Shown here: positions 14,273 through 25,795 of the stretch, piece after piece
Numbering within the stretch: the first letter of the stretch is position 1
How the letters are laid out: each line of letters begins with the position of its first letter
NCBI RefSeq assembly: GCF_002078875.1
Contig: NC_034421.1
Location: 14,899,218 to 14,963,217, forward strand
Origin: Numida meleagris
Taxonomy: Eukaryota > Chordata > Aves > Galliformes > Numididae
Direction: 5' to 3'
DNA length: 64,000 bases
Translations under genes and position numbers: made by a program
The notes under the pieces: generated by a model
What the model saw: the letters and a program-made list of their open reading frames with translations, nothing else
What the model was told of the DNA's origin: nothing
The model's database searches: none

Positions 14273-17240
14273 GGCTTCCTGAGATGACTGAGCAGGAGCT
14301 TGCCAGCAGTCCCTGGAGGAGAGCCCAGCCTAGATACACTGAGCTTTTGAAACCCCTGCTGGTGGCTTTTTCTGACTGCTGCATCTGGCAGCAGAGGTTT
14401 TTATGCAATAGGTAACATGGCATTTCTGGATCTCAGTTTTCTCCTAAGAGCAATGACTCTTTCCTACATCACTCTGTAGCTGAGCTGAGAGCTGCATGGG
14501 GAGTAGAGGTTTTCTGCTAGCTTCTGTTTGGGGGAGGCAGGAAGGTATCTATCTTCTGCAAAACAAACCATGTAAATTTTGTGGGGAAACTTAATATTGT
14601 TCAAATCTTTGGGCTTCTTTTGGTGGGAAAAACAAAACAAAAACATAAACAACACAATTACTTTAGGTTTAGATTTCTGCTGGTCTGAGCATGCCAGGAG
14701 CTTTCCAGCAGGGCTAATGAGCAATGATAAATGTGCCACAGCTTGATTAGTTCTTGTCTAGTGGCTTCTGCACAGACAATTATTTTTCCCCAGAAGAAGG
14801 CTGCTGATGAGAAAGCCCTAGCAGTAATGTTGCTAAAGATCTTTCCTATCAATTTGATTCAAGCAGAAGAAGATCAAACCTGAATTCCTTATTGATGAAA
14901 GTGAGGCAAAGAAAGTGTTTCCCGTTAGGATGGGGCAGCTGGAGGCTGTGTGGTTATCTGCAGAACCGATAGAGGGACTTTGCCAATACTAATGAAGGAT
15001 GGGAGCTGTCTTCTGAAAAACTCATACATGTTCATGACCTGAAATGGAAACAGCAATCCTTGGTCATCAGCCAAAGGAGAGGGTGCTCACTCTGCATGAG
15101 TTACGCTGGTCTTTGGTGCAGGCACCACAAGGTAATACCACGCAAAAAGCCTATCAGGAGCCCCCAAGAAAAATCATCTCCTGACAAAGACCTTTACCAT
15201 TGGCCAGACTGGAAGGACAGAGTTGCTCAAAATGAAAATGAAAAAAGGAATAAAGAAAAAAGTCCTGTGTTGTTAGCAAGGGCACAGAGGGAGTAAAGAA
15301 CCAGGCCGGATGATTCCCCTTCTCCCGAGCCAAGGGTTTCCTCTGCCTGCTTTGTTCCTGAGCTGTCTGGTGCTGTTCATGCACCCAGGGGTGGCATGAC
15401 AGCCAGAGGTGGGAAATATAAACCTTGGAGTAGCTACTGTTCTTCTGTTGTTTTATGAGTGCTCTCTGTGTATTTCTCGGCTGGAGAGAGCTCTCTGTCA
15501 TTTGTTTCAGCTGCCTAGCAGAGGCACCAGGGGGTTCTTTCCATGGCAGGAACCAAACCAATAAGCAGTTTGTTTATGGCAATCACCATTAGCTGAATTT
15601 ACTCCAGCAGCCAAGAGTAAATCTGGAGAGTCTATTATTGGTTTCAAACAGGCTGGAAATTGCTCTCCAGCTTGTTAAGTCCAACTCTTGTGAATGAAGA
15701 AAAGTTGCCCTGGTGCTGGAGAAGCGGGAAGGACTGAAGAGAAATATATTCTTTAGAGAGGACAGAATAAGGCAATTGGGTGTAGGGATCCAGGATCTGT
15801 ATCTAATAAGCTTGCTTAGGAATCAGGATGAGGATTCACCAGAGGGGTGCTTCACTGATGGAAGTGCTCAGCACCTGCTGGGCAAGCTGCTGCCCTGGAA
15901 GCCTTGCTCAGCCAGCCAGCAACTGCAGCCCTGCAGAGAGGCTCCCCTTGAATTCTTGCTGCCCAGCTCTGGTTGGAGTGAAGAGTCTTTGGGACAGGAA
16001 CCACCACTCCTGCTCTGGGTTCCTACAGTGCTGGCATTTTCAAGTTGACCTGCAGTGGAACTGGTAGCAGCGCTGGACAAGTAGCAGGGCTTTGCCAGTG
16101 GGACTGAGAATGCAGCGAGCTGGTTTGGAGGCCCAGTCATGTTTTGCTCCATACAGGTTCCAGTCCTAGAACTGGAAGGAAGGTATACATTGCTCCTGTG
16201 TTTGTCCAGCTCTGCAAGACTGCAGTCATGTTGGAAAGGCAAGAGAGCCCCTGAGTTAGTGGTGAGAGTTGGCTGGACTGTACTGAGCACAGCAAGGGGG
16301 GAATGGTAAATTATTCCGTCTTCAGTGCAAGTCTCTGGTGTGGGAGTTTGTTGTGTTTGCAGGTTTTCTCAGATCTGTTTTTCAGATCAAACTCAGCTGG
16401 AGAGGCTTTCTCCATCTCCAGTAATTTAGTAACAGCAGGAAGGCATCTACTTACATCTAATCGGCGTCAGAAAAGGAGATGAGAGTTTTCCTCCCTGAAG
16501 CTGCAGGATTGTATGTTGGGATCCTGAGATGGCATTCAGCATGCCCTGAAGACGATCATCTGCTGCACTGCGGAGAGAGAGCTTCCCACATCCCCTTTGC
16601 AAAGACTCAGCTATGCAGGAAGGACAAACCACAACTGAACTACCCAGCTCACCCTGCCCACTGGCTGCTTGCCAGCTCACAGGGCATCCAAAGAGTGAGG
16701 GCCGGGCAAAGCCATCATGTTATGTTGATGGTAGATTCTGAGCTGTGGCTGGTGGAGGTTGGTTATCTTCTGAGAAAAATATCAGCTGTGTTGTGGAGTG
16801 ACTGATCTGACACAGATGGATGTGCAGACGGGGTAAGGGAAAGCCTGTACATCTCTGGGCAGTGACTCTTTGCATGTGTGGTTTCCCAGGCTGGGAGTTT
16901 AATGGCTTGAGGTGAGGGAGTGTGTGCGACTATATGTTGATGGAGCAAGATGATGATGGTGGCCTCTTGGCAAACCCAGGACAAAGCCCATCCAAAGAGC
17001 CTTCCTCTGAACCTCCTCCTGCCTAGGTGTGGTCTGAGGATGAGCAGAGAGGCCCAGTGATCATGTCAGTAAACATGGCTGTGGTGTGGGAGTGGGGACA
17101 CGAGGCAGGGTTTGGCTCTGCAGAAATTGCTTGGTTGGAAATTTTTGTAGTACTCCGATTTATACCAGTTAAGAAAAAGGTCACACTGAGCTATGGATAG
17201 TCCATTCCAATCCTAGATGACAATCACAGACCCCACTATT
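14273..17240. other. non-coding stretch, no gene recognised
   Basis: No coding exon, RNA gene or repeat family is recognised. The stretch lies downstream of the likely 3' end of the galanin receptor gene, whose polyadenylation signal candidate is at 17,261-17,266. Confidence 0.55.
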
Positions 17241-17260
17241 GCCTGGATTAGGGAAGTGCA

Positions 17261-17266
17261 TTTATT
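17261..17266 (-). terminator. candidate poly(A) signal of the galanin receptor gene
   Basis: TTTATT on the plus strand reads AATAAA on the minus strand, about 610 bases past the receptor stop codon. It is followed in the minus direction by AT-poor DNA. This is the first canonical hexamer I found downstream. The 3' end itself is not proven. Confidence 0.4.
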
Positions 17267-17874
17267 TACTCTGAATCAGAAAAACATCTCCCTAGTATTT
17301 ACATCAGCAACATCACACACATACAGACAGCCCACAGCCCACACCCCAGGGAAGGACTTGGCCACTGGGAGAACAGCACAGCCAGTGCAAAAGCCATCAC
17401 TGTAACCATCCATGGGCAATGCTGGTTGCTCTCTGTCCCACCTTTGCTCACCTGGGCCTGCTCATGCTGCCTGTCTCCCTTGCCACTCCATGGGAAACAC
17501 TTTGGCCAAATCAAACAACGGGAGGCAAGCAATACAGGACCACGTGACAACAAACGTGTCCAGTGTAGTGAGGCTACTAAGCAGAGGACTTAGAACGATG
17601 AGAGTCAACAGAGGAGCTGGAGCATCAGTCCTTGAACTCCAGGTGGGCTGTGGATCAGGAGAAAGTGTGGGCCCATTCCTTCCCTTGCACACAGGATGTT
17701 GTGGGGAGATGGCTTAGGAGAACAACTGGTACCCAGAAAGAAGAGGAACAGCAAGGCCAGAAGCAGGATATAGCAAAGTTTCTGACTTGCCTTTCCTAGC
17801 ATCCTGTCTCATTCAATGGGAGGGGGTAGCCTGAGGCAGATGGTGCAGCTGGGCTGGCAGATGATGTGGAGCTA

Positions 17875-20800
17875 CTAAGAAACATGAAGGTGCTTGGAAG
17901 AACCAGAGGGAACTGCCAGGGAGTCCGGGTTCAGCTCACACCTGTTATTTTCCTCATGCACATGGGACACTTCAGTGGAGCCTGCCTCAAAGCCAGGAGC
18001 AACGTGAGCAGCGTGTAACACGTGCACCTTGTTGCGGTGCTTTTTCCTCAGGAGACAGCTGAAGACTTTTTTGAAGCCCTTACGGAAATGCTTGGAGACC
18101 AAGGCATAGACGATGGGGTTGAGGCAGGAGTTGGCATAGGCCATGCAGTGGGAAAGCAGGCGGAAGGCGTAGGTGGCCTGGTTGAAAGGGAAATCTCCAT
18201 AGAGGTATCGGAGGATGACTACGTGGTAGGGTAGCCAGCATAGGCAGAAAAGGATGGTTACGATGATGATCATTTTAGTTACCTTCCTCTTGGCCTTCTT
18301 GGACTCTGACATGTCCTCCAGGGGTTCCACTGCTGTCCACAGGTACTTGATGGTCCTGGTGTAGGAGAGGCTGATGACCAGAACTGGGATGACATAGCCA
18401 AAGGCAAATGTGCTGGTGTCCATGACCTTGCGTCTCCACTCCTCCCAGCCAGGCATGCAGATGTAGCTGGACTCCCACTCAATCAGGTCATAATAGCTCA
18501 GGTAGGGCCCAGCAAAGACCACGGAGAGACCCCAGATCACAGCCATGGCAGCCACCGCGTTGTAGGGAGTTCGCAGCTCCCGGGAGCGCAGCGGATAGCG
18601 GATGGCCAGGTACCTGGAGGAGAGAGCAAAGCAAGCTGAGCTAAGATTTCAGTCTAGCTATGCCTGGCCACATAAACACCAGGAACAAGAGGGTTTCCTT
18701 CATTCTCCTGAAGATCCCTGAGTAGTGGCCCTACATGATATCTCATGCCCTCTTAGAGATACGGTCCTGGGTCTTTTCTCTTTGTAGTAAGGATGCTTCT
18801 CCTCCCATAGGCCTGGGCTGGCTGGTTCATCTGCACATGGTGGGGTGGGTTATATCCTGAGCTAGGAAGAGAGATATGGGGCTGTGGAGACCACACAGAC
18901 ATTCACTGCTTGGTAGAATTCATCCAGCAGAAAAAGGTCTGAACTGAGGTTTCAAGATCAGAGGAAGCTTCACTGGGTGATGGACACAGTGCAGGTTCCT
19001 GCCCAGTCAGGGCCTGTTTTCAGCCTTCTCTGGCTTTCACAAATCAGACTGGAAATGGAGGGATTTGCTCCCTGTAACCAAGGTTGTGTCTGCCTCTGCC
19101 TGGGTACCAGCAGGGCCAGGCAGACTTTTGCCTTTGGGTACATGTCTCTTCCAGCAACAGTGGCCAGCGTGATGGCCAGCTTTGCTTACCCACCTCCAGG
19201 CAACACTGGAGGACAAAGCTGGCAGAACTGCCTCTGTGGTGGTCTACGCTGTTGCATACATTAGGCAGGAGAGGAAACAAGCAGCAAATGGGAATCCCTT
19301 TTACCATGTTTGCTTTGCACTCCTGCAGGAGCTGCAAGTAGATGTCAGAAAGGAGAGAAGGTGGCTCGGTGCTTGTGGGTAAGGGATAGAGAAAAGCTGT
19401 CAGCACAAAAAGGAGCACAACCACTGCAGTCTCCACCTGCCAACACCCAGGGAAGGACATCCATGCGATGCACTGTCAGGCCAGCAGAGCAGGGAGATAA
19501 AACAGGCAGTTGGTCAAAAGGGTCACATGTGTGGCAAAACTCTTGTTGCTTGCTGGTCCTTTCACCCTGAAGGCTCCCGGCAACTGCGGAAGAATCATGC
19601 AACGTTATGCTGAAATGTAGCCATCACACAACAGCATGCAAGTGCCACCAGAAAGGAGAAGAACACAGGCACTCATGCCCTGCCAACGTGTCCTTTGGGA
19701 GGGTGTTTTTGAGATACTGTCCCCAGCTCTGAGCAGGCTGGAGCAGCAGACTGCAGCCAGGTGATGTAGGTACAGGAAAACAAGAGGCTGAGATGTTGCT
19801 GTAAGAGTCGACCATCTGTTGTGGCTGTCAGGGCTGGCCTGAGCTGCTGCTTGGCGTTGGTCAGGAGGCTGACAGGCCTTGGCTGAGGAGTGCCCCACAC
19901 AGAGAATGTGCAGGCAAGGTGCCAGAAGAGATGCCAGCTTTCAGGGAACATGAGAAATCTCAGATCTTTCTTGTGGCAACAGATAGAGCACATAAGCACT
20001 AGAAATCCAGAGGTGTGTGATGTTTCTGTTGGGAATCCTGCACTATCACCCCATCTGGGATGCCAGCCTCTTGGGGTGAGAGAACTGCCTGATACCACGG
20101 CCCTGCAGGCATCACCCAGGAGCAGGACGAAGTGGAAGGAGACCGGAGGAACAGCACAACCACACTGCTCAGTGGGACTTAACCCATCCCAGAGGTTCCC
20201 TGCTACTGGGACCTGAGAGCACAGGTACTGAAGTGTCCTTCTGCCCGCAGCCTTATTTCAGAGGGCTGTTTGACTCTGTCTTGTCTTCGTACCCTCGGAA
20301 GCAAGCACAATGAGCAAGAAGGGCCAGGGCACGTTCTGTGTATGGCAGGAGAGGCTGGGGCTCACCCCAGCATGGAGCTCCTCCTCATCCCACACCACCA
20401 GCGTGGACTCAGTCAGTAGTGGGGCAGCTGACTGCAGTCACCCTGAGGGAGAACTAGGCAGAGTCCTTGGGAACAGTGTAGATGCCATCAGTAAAGCCCA
20501 AGTGGCCTAGGTGGTTTCCCAAGAAGAAACATGCCTCATGGTGTGGCTGCCCTTCTGTATAGGGTGCTGTGGGGCCCAGAAGGGCTGGGGAGAAGTGAGG
20601 CAGCAGGAACTGTTAGGTGACAGGTTTTGTTCTGAGCTGGCAGCTCCAGGAGAATGAGCAATCCCTCTTGTGCATTTATGTGGCTTCCCCCACAGTGCCC
20701 TCTGTTCACCTTGCTGTCCCCAACATGAAACTTTTCTGCAGTGGTGGCTTAGGGGTAGCTATTACCTCGCAGTACCGCCTCTGATCTGGGGCTAGGTGAT

Positions 20801-21484
20801 TAGCAGTGGGTGTCCCTGGCACAGTGTGGAGCTGAGTTTGGGTCTCAAGTGCCCTAACCACAAAGCAGGTCTGGGAAGCACAGTCAGGAGCAGCATCAGC
20901 TCTGCCCTTGGAAGAGCTGCAAGTGCTGCTTGGGGGCTTTTAGAAGAAGGGAAAATCAGTCCCTAAACTGCCTTTGGCACAGACTATTACCACTCTGGTT
21001 TGAATGATTTGCCTAAAGGTGATGGGCTGTGACCTTCCCATGCTCTCACTCTACCCAGCTTCTCCTGACTGTCCTCCTTCCACAGCCCCAGGGCATTGTT
21101 AGGCTGTTACCTGTCCACAGAGACGGCAGCCAGTGTGAAGCTGCTGGCATACATGGTGAGGTAGATGAAAAAGTGGACAGCCTTGCAGATGAAGGAGCCG
21201 AAGACCCAGCCCTCAAGGGAGTAGATGGTGGCCTGGAAAGGCACGCAGAAGACAATGAAGAAGAAGTCAGCCAGGCTGAGGTTGAGGATGAAGAGGTTGG
21301 TAGTGTTGTGGCCCATTTGCCTATTGCGCAGCAGCACTGCCAGCACCAGGCTGTTGCCAACTGTGCCCAGGAGGAAGATGAGGGAGAAGACCACAGGGAC
21401 AATGACACTAGCAGGGCTGAACTGGTAACTGTCAGATGAATTCCAGTACCCAGCCAAGCTGGTGAAGTCCTCGTGCTCCATCAT
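17875..21484 (-). CDS. GALR2L: galanin receptor type 2-like G-protein-coupled receptor (two coding exons)
   Basis: This is a rhodopsin-class plasma-membrane receptor for galanin-family neuropeptides. Coding exon 1 is 21111..21484 and exon 2 is 17875..18613; joined, they give 370 residues, or 369 from the second of two adjacent ATGs (21479-21481). The first ATG is reached directly after a strong acceptor at 21511. The intron splits the Arg codon of the DRY box (residues 123-125), the position known for GALR2 and GALR3 but not GALR1. Visible features include an N-glycosylation site NSS near residue 14, TM1 [13 protein letters not shown], a conserved disulphide pair Cys99-Cys176, FCLCWLPYH in TM6 with Trp250, and NPIVY in TM7 (289-293). 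A Cys-containing juxtamembrane helix (FSCLLRKK) is a likely palmitoylation site. The sequence resembles GALR2 most closely. Birds are known to carry a second, GALR2-like gene, and I cannot tell which of the two this is without a tree. There is no lesion. Confidence 0.93.
18614..21110 (-). other. intron of the galanin receptor gene
   Basis: The 2,497-base intron begins GTAACAG at the exon 1 side and ends CTCTCCTCCAG at the exon 2 side. I see no further exon, repeat family or RNA gene inside it. Confidence 0.88.
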
Positions 21485-21510
21485 TCTGCGCCGTGGTGAG
21501 GTGCTGGAGC
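21485..21510 (-). other. 5' UTR part of galanin receptor coding exon 1
   Basis: A pyrimidine-rich acceptor, ending TTGCCACAG at 21511, lies 26 bases before the first ATG. The transcript should therefore start in a separate upstream non-coding exon. Inference: that exon is in the CpG island at about 25.4 kb. Confidence 0.65.
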
Positions 21511-24500
21511 CTGTGGCAACACAGGGAGAGAGGTGAGAGACTGGAGAAGCACTGCTTGGCCTGTTAGGTTGGCTGACGGACCTGTTGGCTGGCAGGACAC
21601 AGGCAGCCCTGCTCTCAGCTCTGTGACACATATGCATTTCAGCAGGTTCTTCTGGTCACTGCTGGCTTGCAGGATAGGTGGGGGCAGGGTGGGAGGAATG
21701 GGTTCCCTGCTCCCCAGTTCTGACCCTGGAAGGAATCCACACCTCAGGCTCGAATGTCACCTTGGACCTATGATGCTGGAGGTGGGGCCTGGGGGAGCAG
21801 AGAGGATAGCATCTGTCCCCATTGGTGGCACACCCTCTATCTGTGTGGGAGAAGGGAGCCAGGATTTTCACCTCCCAGCTGGTCCAGCTGATGGTGGGAG
21901 GGGTGTGAGGTTTGTTCCCAGCAGCTCCAACCTCGAACCAACCAGCTGGATGACCTGAGGTGTTTGCTCTGCCAATACCGACCTACAGTTTTATAGCTCG
22001 TGTTTCCAGCCCTTTCAGTACCTGCTCCTAGAACAAGCATCACACACTAGACACAGACTGGAAACATTTTTGGCAGTGACAGCTACTACCTAGTTCCATG
22101 TTGTGCCCAAATGATGACTTTTTGGGGAGGGCAACTCTGATGGGACACCCCGTGCTTTGCTTTCAGTGATCCAGAAACATACTCCCTCTCTCTGCCCCAC
22201 AGGGCAGCTCTCCCCCAGAACTGGGCTTTCTGTATCAGTCCCCTGCCATCAAAATAAGCATTTGGACTGCAAACAGAAGGTAAGGTTCTGTGGAGAAACC
22301 CTAGTTTCTTTGTCACAGGCACAGAAATCTGTCTGCATGGTTTTTTTAGTGCGGGAGCTGGAACAATATCTTTTATATCTATCTATGCATACAGGCATAG
22401 TTTCCCTTGAATAAACATGACTGGAGTTCTTTCTTCTGTGCAGTGTTTTCAGGGGTGTGCTGTGGTTACTAGTGTGTGGTCCAAGGCCGGCTTACCACAA
22501 GTACGGAGATCGCAGACTCTCTGCAAGAAATCAAGTTCTAGCTCGTGTATTCAGCTTCAGGTTTGGGAATTGGCCTGGGAGCACGGGCAGTGCAGGTGCC
22601 TGAACCAGAAGCGCTGCAAGAGGCATAAGAGCGAAGGTCCGCAGGTGTTCCAGGTATCAGAGCAGATTTGGGGATGTCAGCTGCCTGGACTCACTGCAAG
22701 CCCTGTTCACCACAACCGCTGCTGCAATGAAGGAAGTGTTAAAGGTGCATAAAAGCTACAAAGCATGGGATGCAGTCTTTGGCCTCCTGTACACTGCCCA
22801 GCAGCTGGTACGAGTCAAATGCCCCTCCTGGAGTGACAGCCCCTCCTCCATCAGGGGAGGAAGCGCATGCAGTTACCCCTTCTCTCTGGGACCCAGCTCA
22901 CTGCCCTTCATTTCTAGACATGTAGATCTCTCCCTTGGACACTTACCCATCCTGAAGCAGAGGGGTCCTCAGGGCTGTCTGAATGTGAATTTGCCTTGTG
23001 GCAGGCGCAGCACAGAAACTTGATCTCTGGCTTAGCCTCTTCTACTTCATAGAAACCTCGATGTTCAAAGATGTGGAATGGCTTATTTGTGCTGCATGTA
23101 TGGCAGTGGGATGAACTGACTCCTCCAGAAAGGTGGGCTGACCAGCACTGAGGTGCAAGCTATTCATCTTTGGTAGACATGATCTCAGCTCTGCCTTGGT
23201 GTGCGAACAAAACCAATTAAAATGGCAGTGTTGGTTCTCAGTACAACCAAAAGTCCACCATGCAGCCATGGATGAACTGAACACCCCACACTGTATGAAT
23301 GTATGGGAAGCAGGGGAGCTCCCCCAGACCTGCCAGGGAGTCTGGTCCCAGTGTATGGCTGAGGGACTGGGGCTGTTGTTATCTAACACTCTTGGGACCA
23401 GAGAGCTTCCCTGCATGCAGCAGAGAGCAGCTCAGGCTGTTATGGGTGTTTTATTCCTACTGCTATTTGATTGCACTGGCTTAGGCTGTGCTCTACGCTA
23501 TACCCTGTGCAAGGCTGTGGCACTGAGGTCCTTCTGTAGGTCTGAGAAAGGCGTTGGCAAAGACTTTCTAACATCTGACAGCTCGTCCAGAAACCAGCTT
23601 AGTATTAACATCCACACAGACAGTGCCTGTGCTGCCTGCTAGGGTGACTGCTGTACCCCCCCCACCATCCTGCTCATCACCAGATGCCCTTCTTTCGCTC
23701 TCTCTTGCAAGGCAGATAAGCCACAGACTCTTCAAAGGCTGATCTAAAGAGAACAAAAAGACAGGGAATACCTCCACGCCTCTCAGCAAATCAAAGAAGG
23801 CAGCCTTGCAGACATCCCCTCACCGGTGTGATCTGCTGTGGGATCACTTCAGCGTGCCGGCACGTCACAGAGCCTGGTTACAGCCCACATCTGACATCCC
23901 TTGATGTGCACGCGAGCAGTTCATGCTTCACTTGGCAAAAATTGTTTCTGACTGTCAGGGAGCCACTTCGGTTATAATTTACCACTCAGCTTCAAGCACA
24001 ATTCTTGAGCCTGTAAGAACAGGAATTCAGGGAATGCTCTTCCCAGGGACAGCGAGTGACCAGGAGCATGGTGCCTAGCAGGAGGTGGTGGCAGGCTGCT
24101 AAGTGCCTGGCTGTGTGTCTTTCCCACAGCTTTAGGGTTCTCCCTGGTTGCCCACAACTCATGACCTGTCTGTATAAAGCCCAGCAGTGCTTTGTTTCCC
24201 TTTACAGATGGGAGCTGAGTCACGGGGAACGTAAAGTGGTGGCTTAGTAGCTATCAGGGCACTCACTGATGGAGCAGAGAAATGAACATTTATCTCTACT
24301 CCGTTAGTTCTGAAGCTCCCTCTCTGTGTGCAGCGCTGCCTGCAGGCAGGACAGCGATAGCAACAGCCCACAGTGACAGCAGCACTGCCCCTTCTGAGGT
24401 ATGTTTGTCTGTAAGCAATACACACACACTCTCAAGGAATGACTGAGAGCACCTCTGCTGGAGTGGGATACTCCCAGTCCCGGTTCAGCATCTTCCCAGG

Positions 24501-24829
24501 AAGCCAGCAGGAACCCTCACTGTTGTCCCTTGGAAGCATTTTGCAACCGTTTGACACCCGACCATTTTGTGAACGAGTTTACGGCGATGCCCTCGAGTTT
24601 CATTTGGTTCTGAACAGTCTTCGCTATCAGAGAATGAGAGAGAGACTGTGAACAGAAAGAATAAGGAGACCAGGGGCAATGCGGTTCCTCTCCCACATTT
24701 GCTGCTCAGGGTTGGCAGGGACAAAGGCGCTGTGACACGGAGAGGTAACATTGCCGGGGATGGATGAGACCTGAATCAGCGGCAAAGCTGGGACGGCAAC
24801 CCAGGAGACACAACCGGGGAGGGCAGCAG
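21511..24829. other. probable 5' UTR intron of the galanin receptor gene; nothing else seen
   Basis: No coding exon or repeat family is recognised. If the CpG-island exon at about 25.4 kb is the first exon of the receptor gene, this stretch is most of its first intron. Short A/T- and C-rich runs occur (for example poly-C near 23,657) but no structured element. Confidence 0.45.
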
Positions 24830-25410
24830 CAGGACCGGCACTGACCGTCGTTGGGGCGGCAGCGCGTTCCGGCGGGGTCTCCGGGGACGGCACGGCCAGC
24901 TCCTGCGGCCAGAGAACGGCACGGAGGGCGGGAGGAGGCGGAGGGGCGGGGACGGGGGTCTGGCAGCAGTGGTGGGATGGGGGCTGCGGGCCCTTCGTGG
25001 ACTGGACAGACGGGATCAAACGGAGGAGAGGTGGAGCAGGCGGTTCGAGTTCTCTTTTTAAGTGGGCTGCTCATTCTGCTGCTGTCATTGCTGTCCCCAG
25101 CAAAGCGTGCCTCCGTTTCCCCATTTGTGCAGGTACCTCGGTTGGTCTGCTGCGGGACAAGCTCGGTGCTCAGCCTGGGAGCCGCATCCACCCCCCCCAG
25201 CCCCCGGCAGGTACCGAGCCGGGGCGGGCAGCCGGGGTCTCCCCCCGCTCCTGCAGCGGGCACGGTCGAGGCTGGGGCTGCGTGTCCGCCCCGGGAGCCG
25301 CTCCCCTCGCCGCCCTCCCGCCCCGCTCCCGCTCTCTTGGCCCGGACGGGCTGCTCACACCGGCGGGACCCGGGCGCTGGGGAGCCCCATTCCCGCCGGC
25401 AGGATCCTAC

Positions 25411-25500
25411 CTGGCCACGCTCCGCTGCCGCCTCCGCTACTGATGCCGCCTCCGCTCCGCTCCTCGCTCCACCTCGGCCCCGGCGCAACCCGGGCGCTCA
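25411..25500 (-). other. candidate non-coding first exon of the galanin receptor gene
   Basis: The minus strand reads through repeated GGAGGCGGC-type sequence to GCGTGGCCAG, then a near-consensus donor GTAGGATC. It has the same orientation as the receptor, and the next good acceptor is the one at 21511, giving an intron of about 3.9 kb. The transcription start is not defined, so the upper edge is nominal. This is inference from splice signals only. Confidence 0.35.
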
Positions 25501-25519
25501 CGGCCGCGCACCTTTATGT

Positions 25520-25675
25520 ATGTATGCACGCGCGCCCCGACACACGCTCCCACGCTCCCACTGTGCAGCGCTGGCAGTCGCACACGTGCACCACGCGCCG
25601 CGTGTGCACCACGCACCGAGCACACAGCGCGCGCTCCTCACGCGTGCACGCCCCGCAGCGCACACGCAGCGTGGA
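25520..25675. repeat. alternating purine-pyrimidine (CACGCG/GTGCAC) rich tract
   Basis: The tract is dominated by CACACG, CACGCG, GTGCAC and GCGCGC steps with little else, for example the palindromic run ACGCGCCGCGTGTGC near 25,600. Such alternating tracts are known to favour left-handed Z-DNA. It sits at the upstream edge of the CpG island. Confidence 0.6.
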
Positions 25676-25795
25676 GATGTGGCACCTGGGGACATGGCTT
25701 AACGGCCCGGTGGGGATGGGCTGGCGGTTGGACTTGGTGATCTTGGGGGTCTTTTCCAACTGCAACGGTTCTATAACCCGATGTGGTTCTACAAA
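25676..25795 (+). mobile_element. CR1 LINE 3'-end fragment, plus orientation
   Basis: Matches the last ~120 bases of CR1: the GGACTTGGTGATCTTGGGG and GTCTTTTCCAACTGCAACG pieces, ending GGTTCTATAACC where the ATTCTATG tail would be. It is short and diverged and abuts the CpG island. Confidence 0.8.

Larger units (their letters stand above)
24830..25690. promoter_or_regulatory. CpG island, likely promoter of the galanin receptor gene
   Basis: The stretch is strongly GC-rich and dense in CpG, in sharp contrast to both flanks, with many GGGCGG- and CCGCC-type Sp1-like boxes. A good minus-strand splice donor (GCCAG followed by GTAGG) sits at 25411/25410. Plus-strand donors (GCAG followed by GTACC) sit after 25132 and 25210, so the island may be bidirectional. 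No TATA box stands out, as is usual for CpG-island promoters. Confidence 0.7.
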
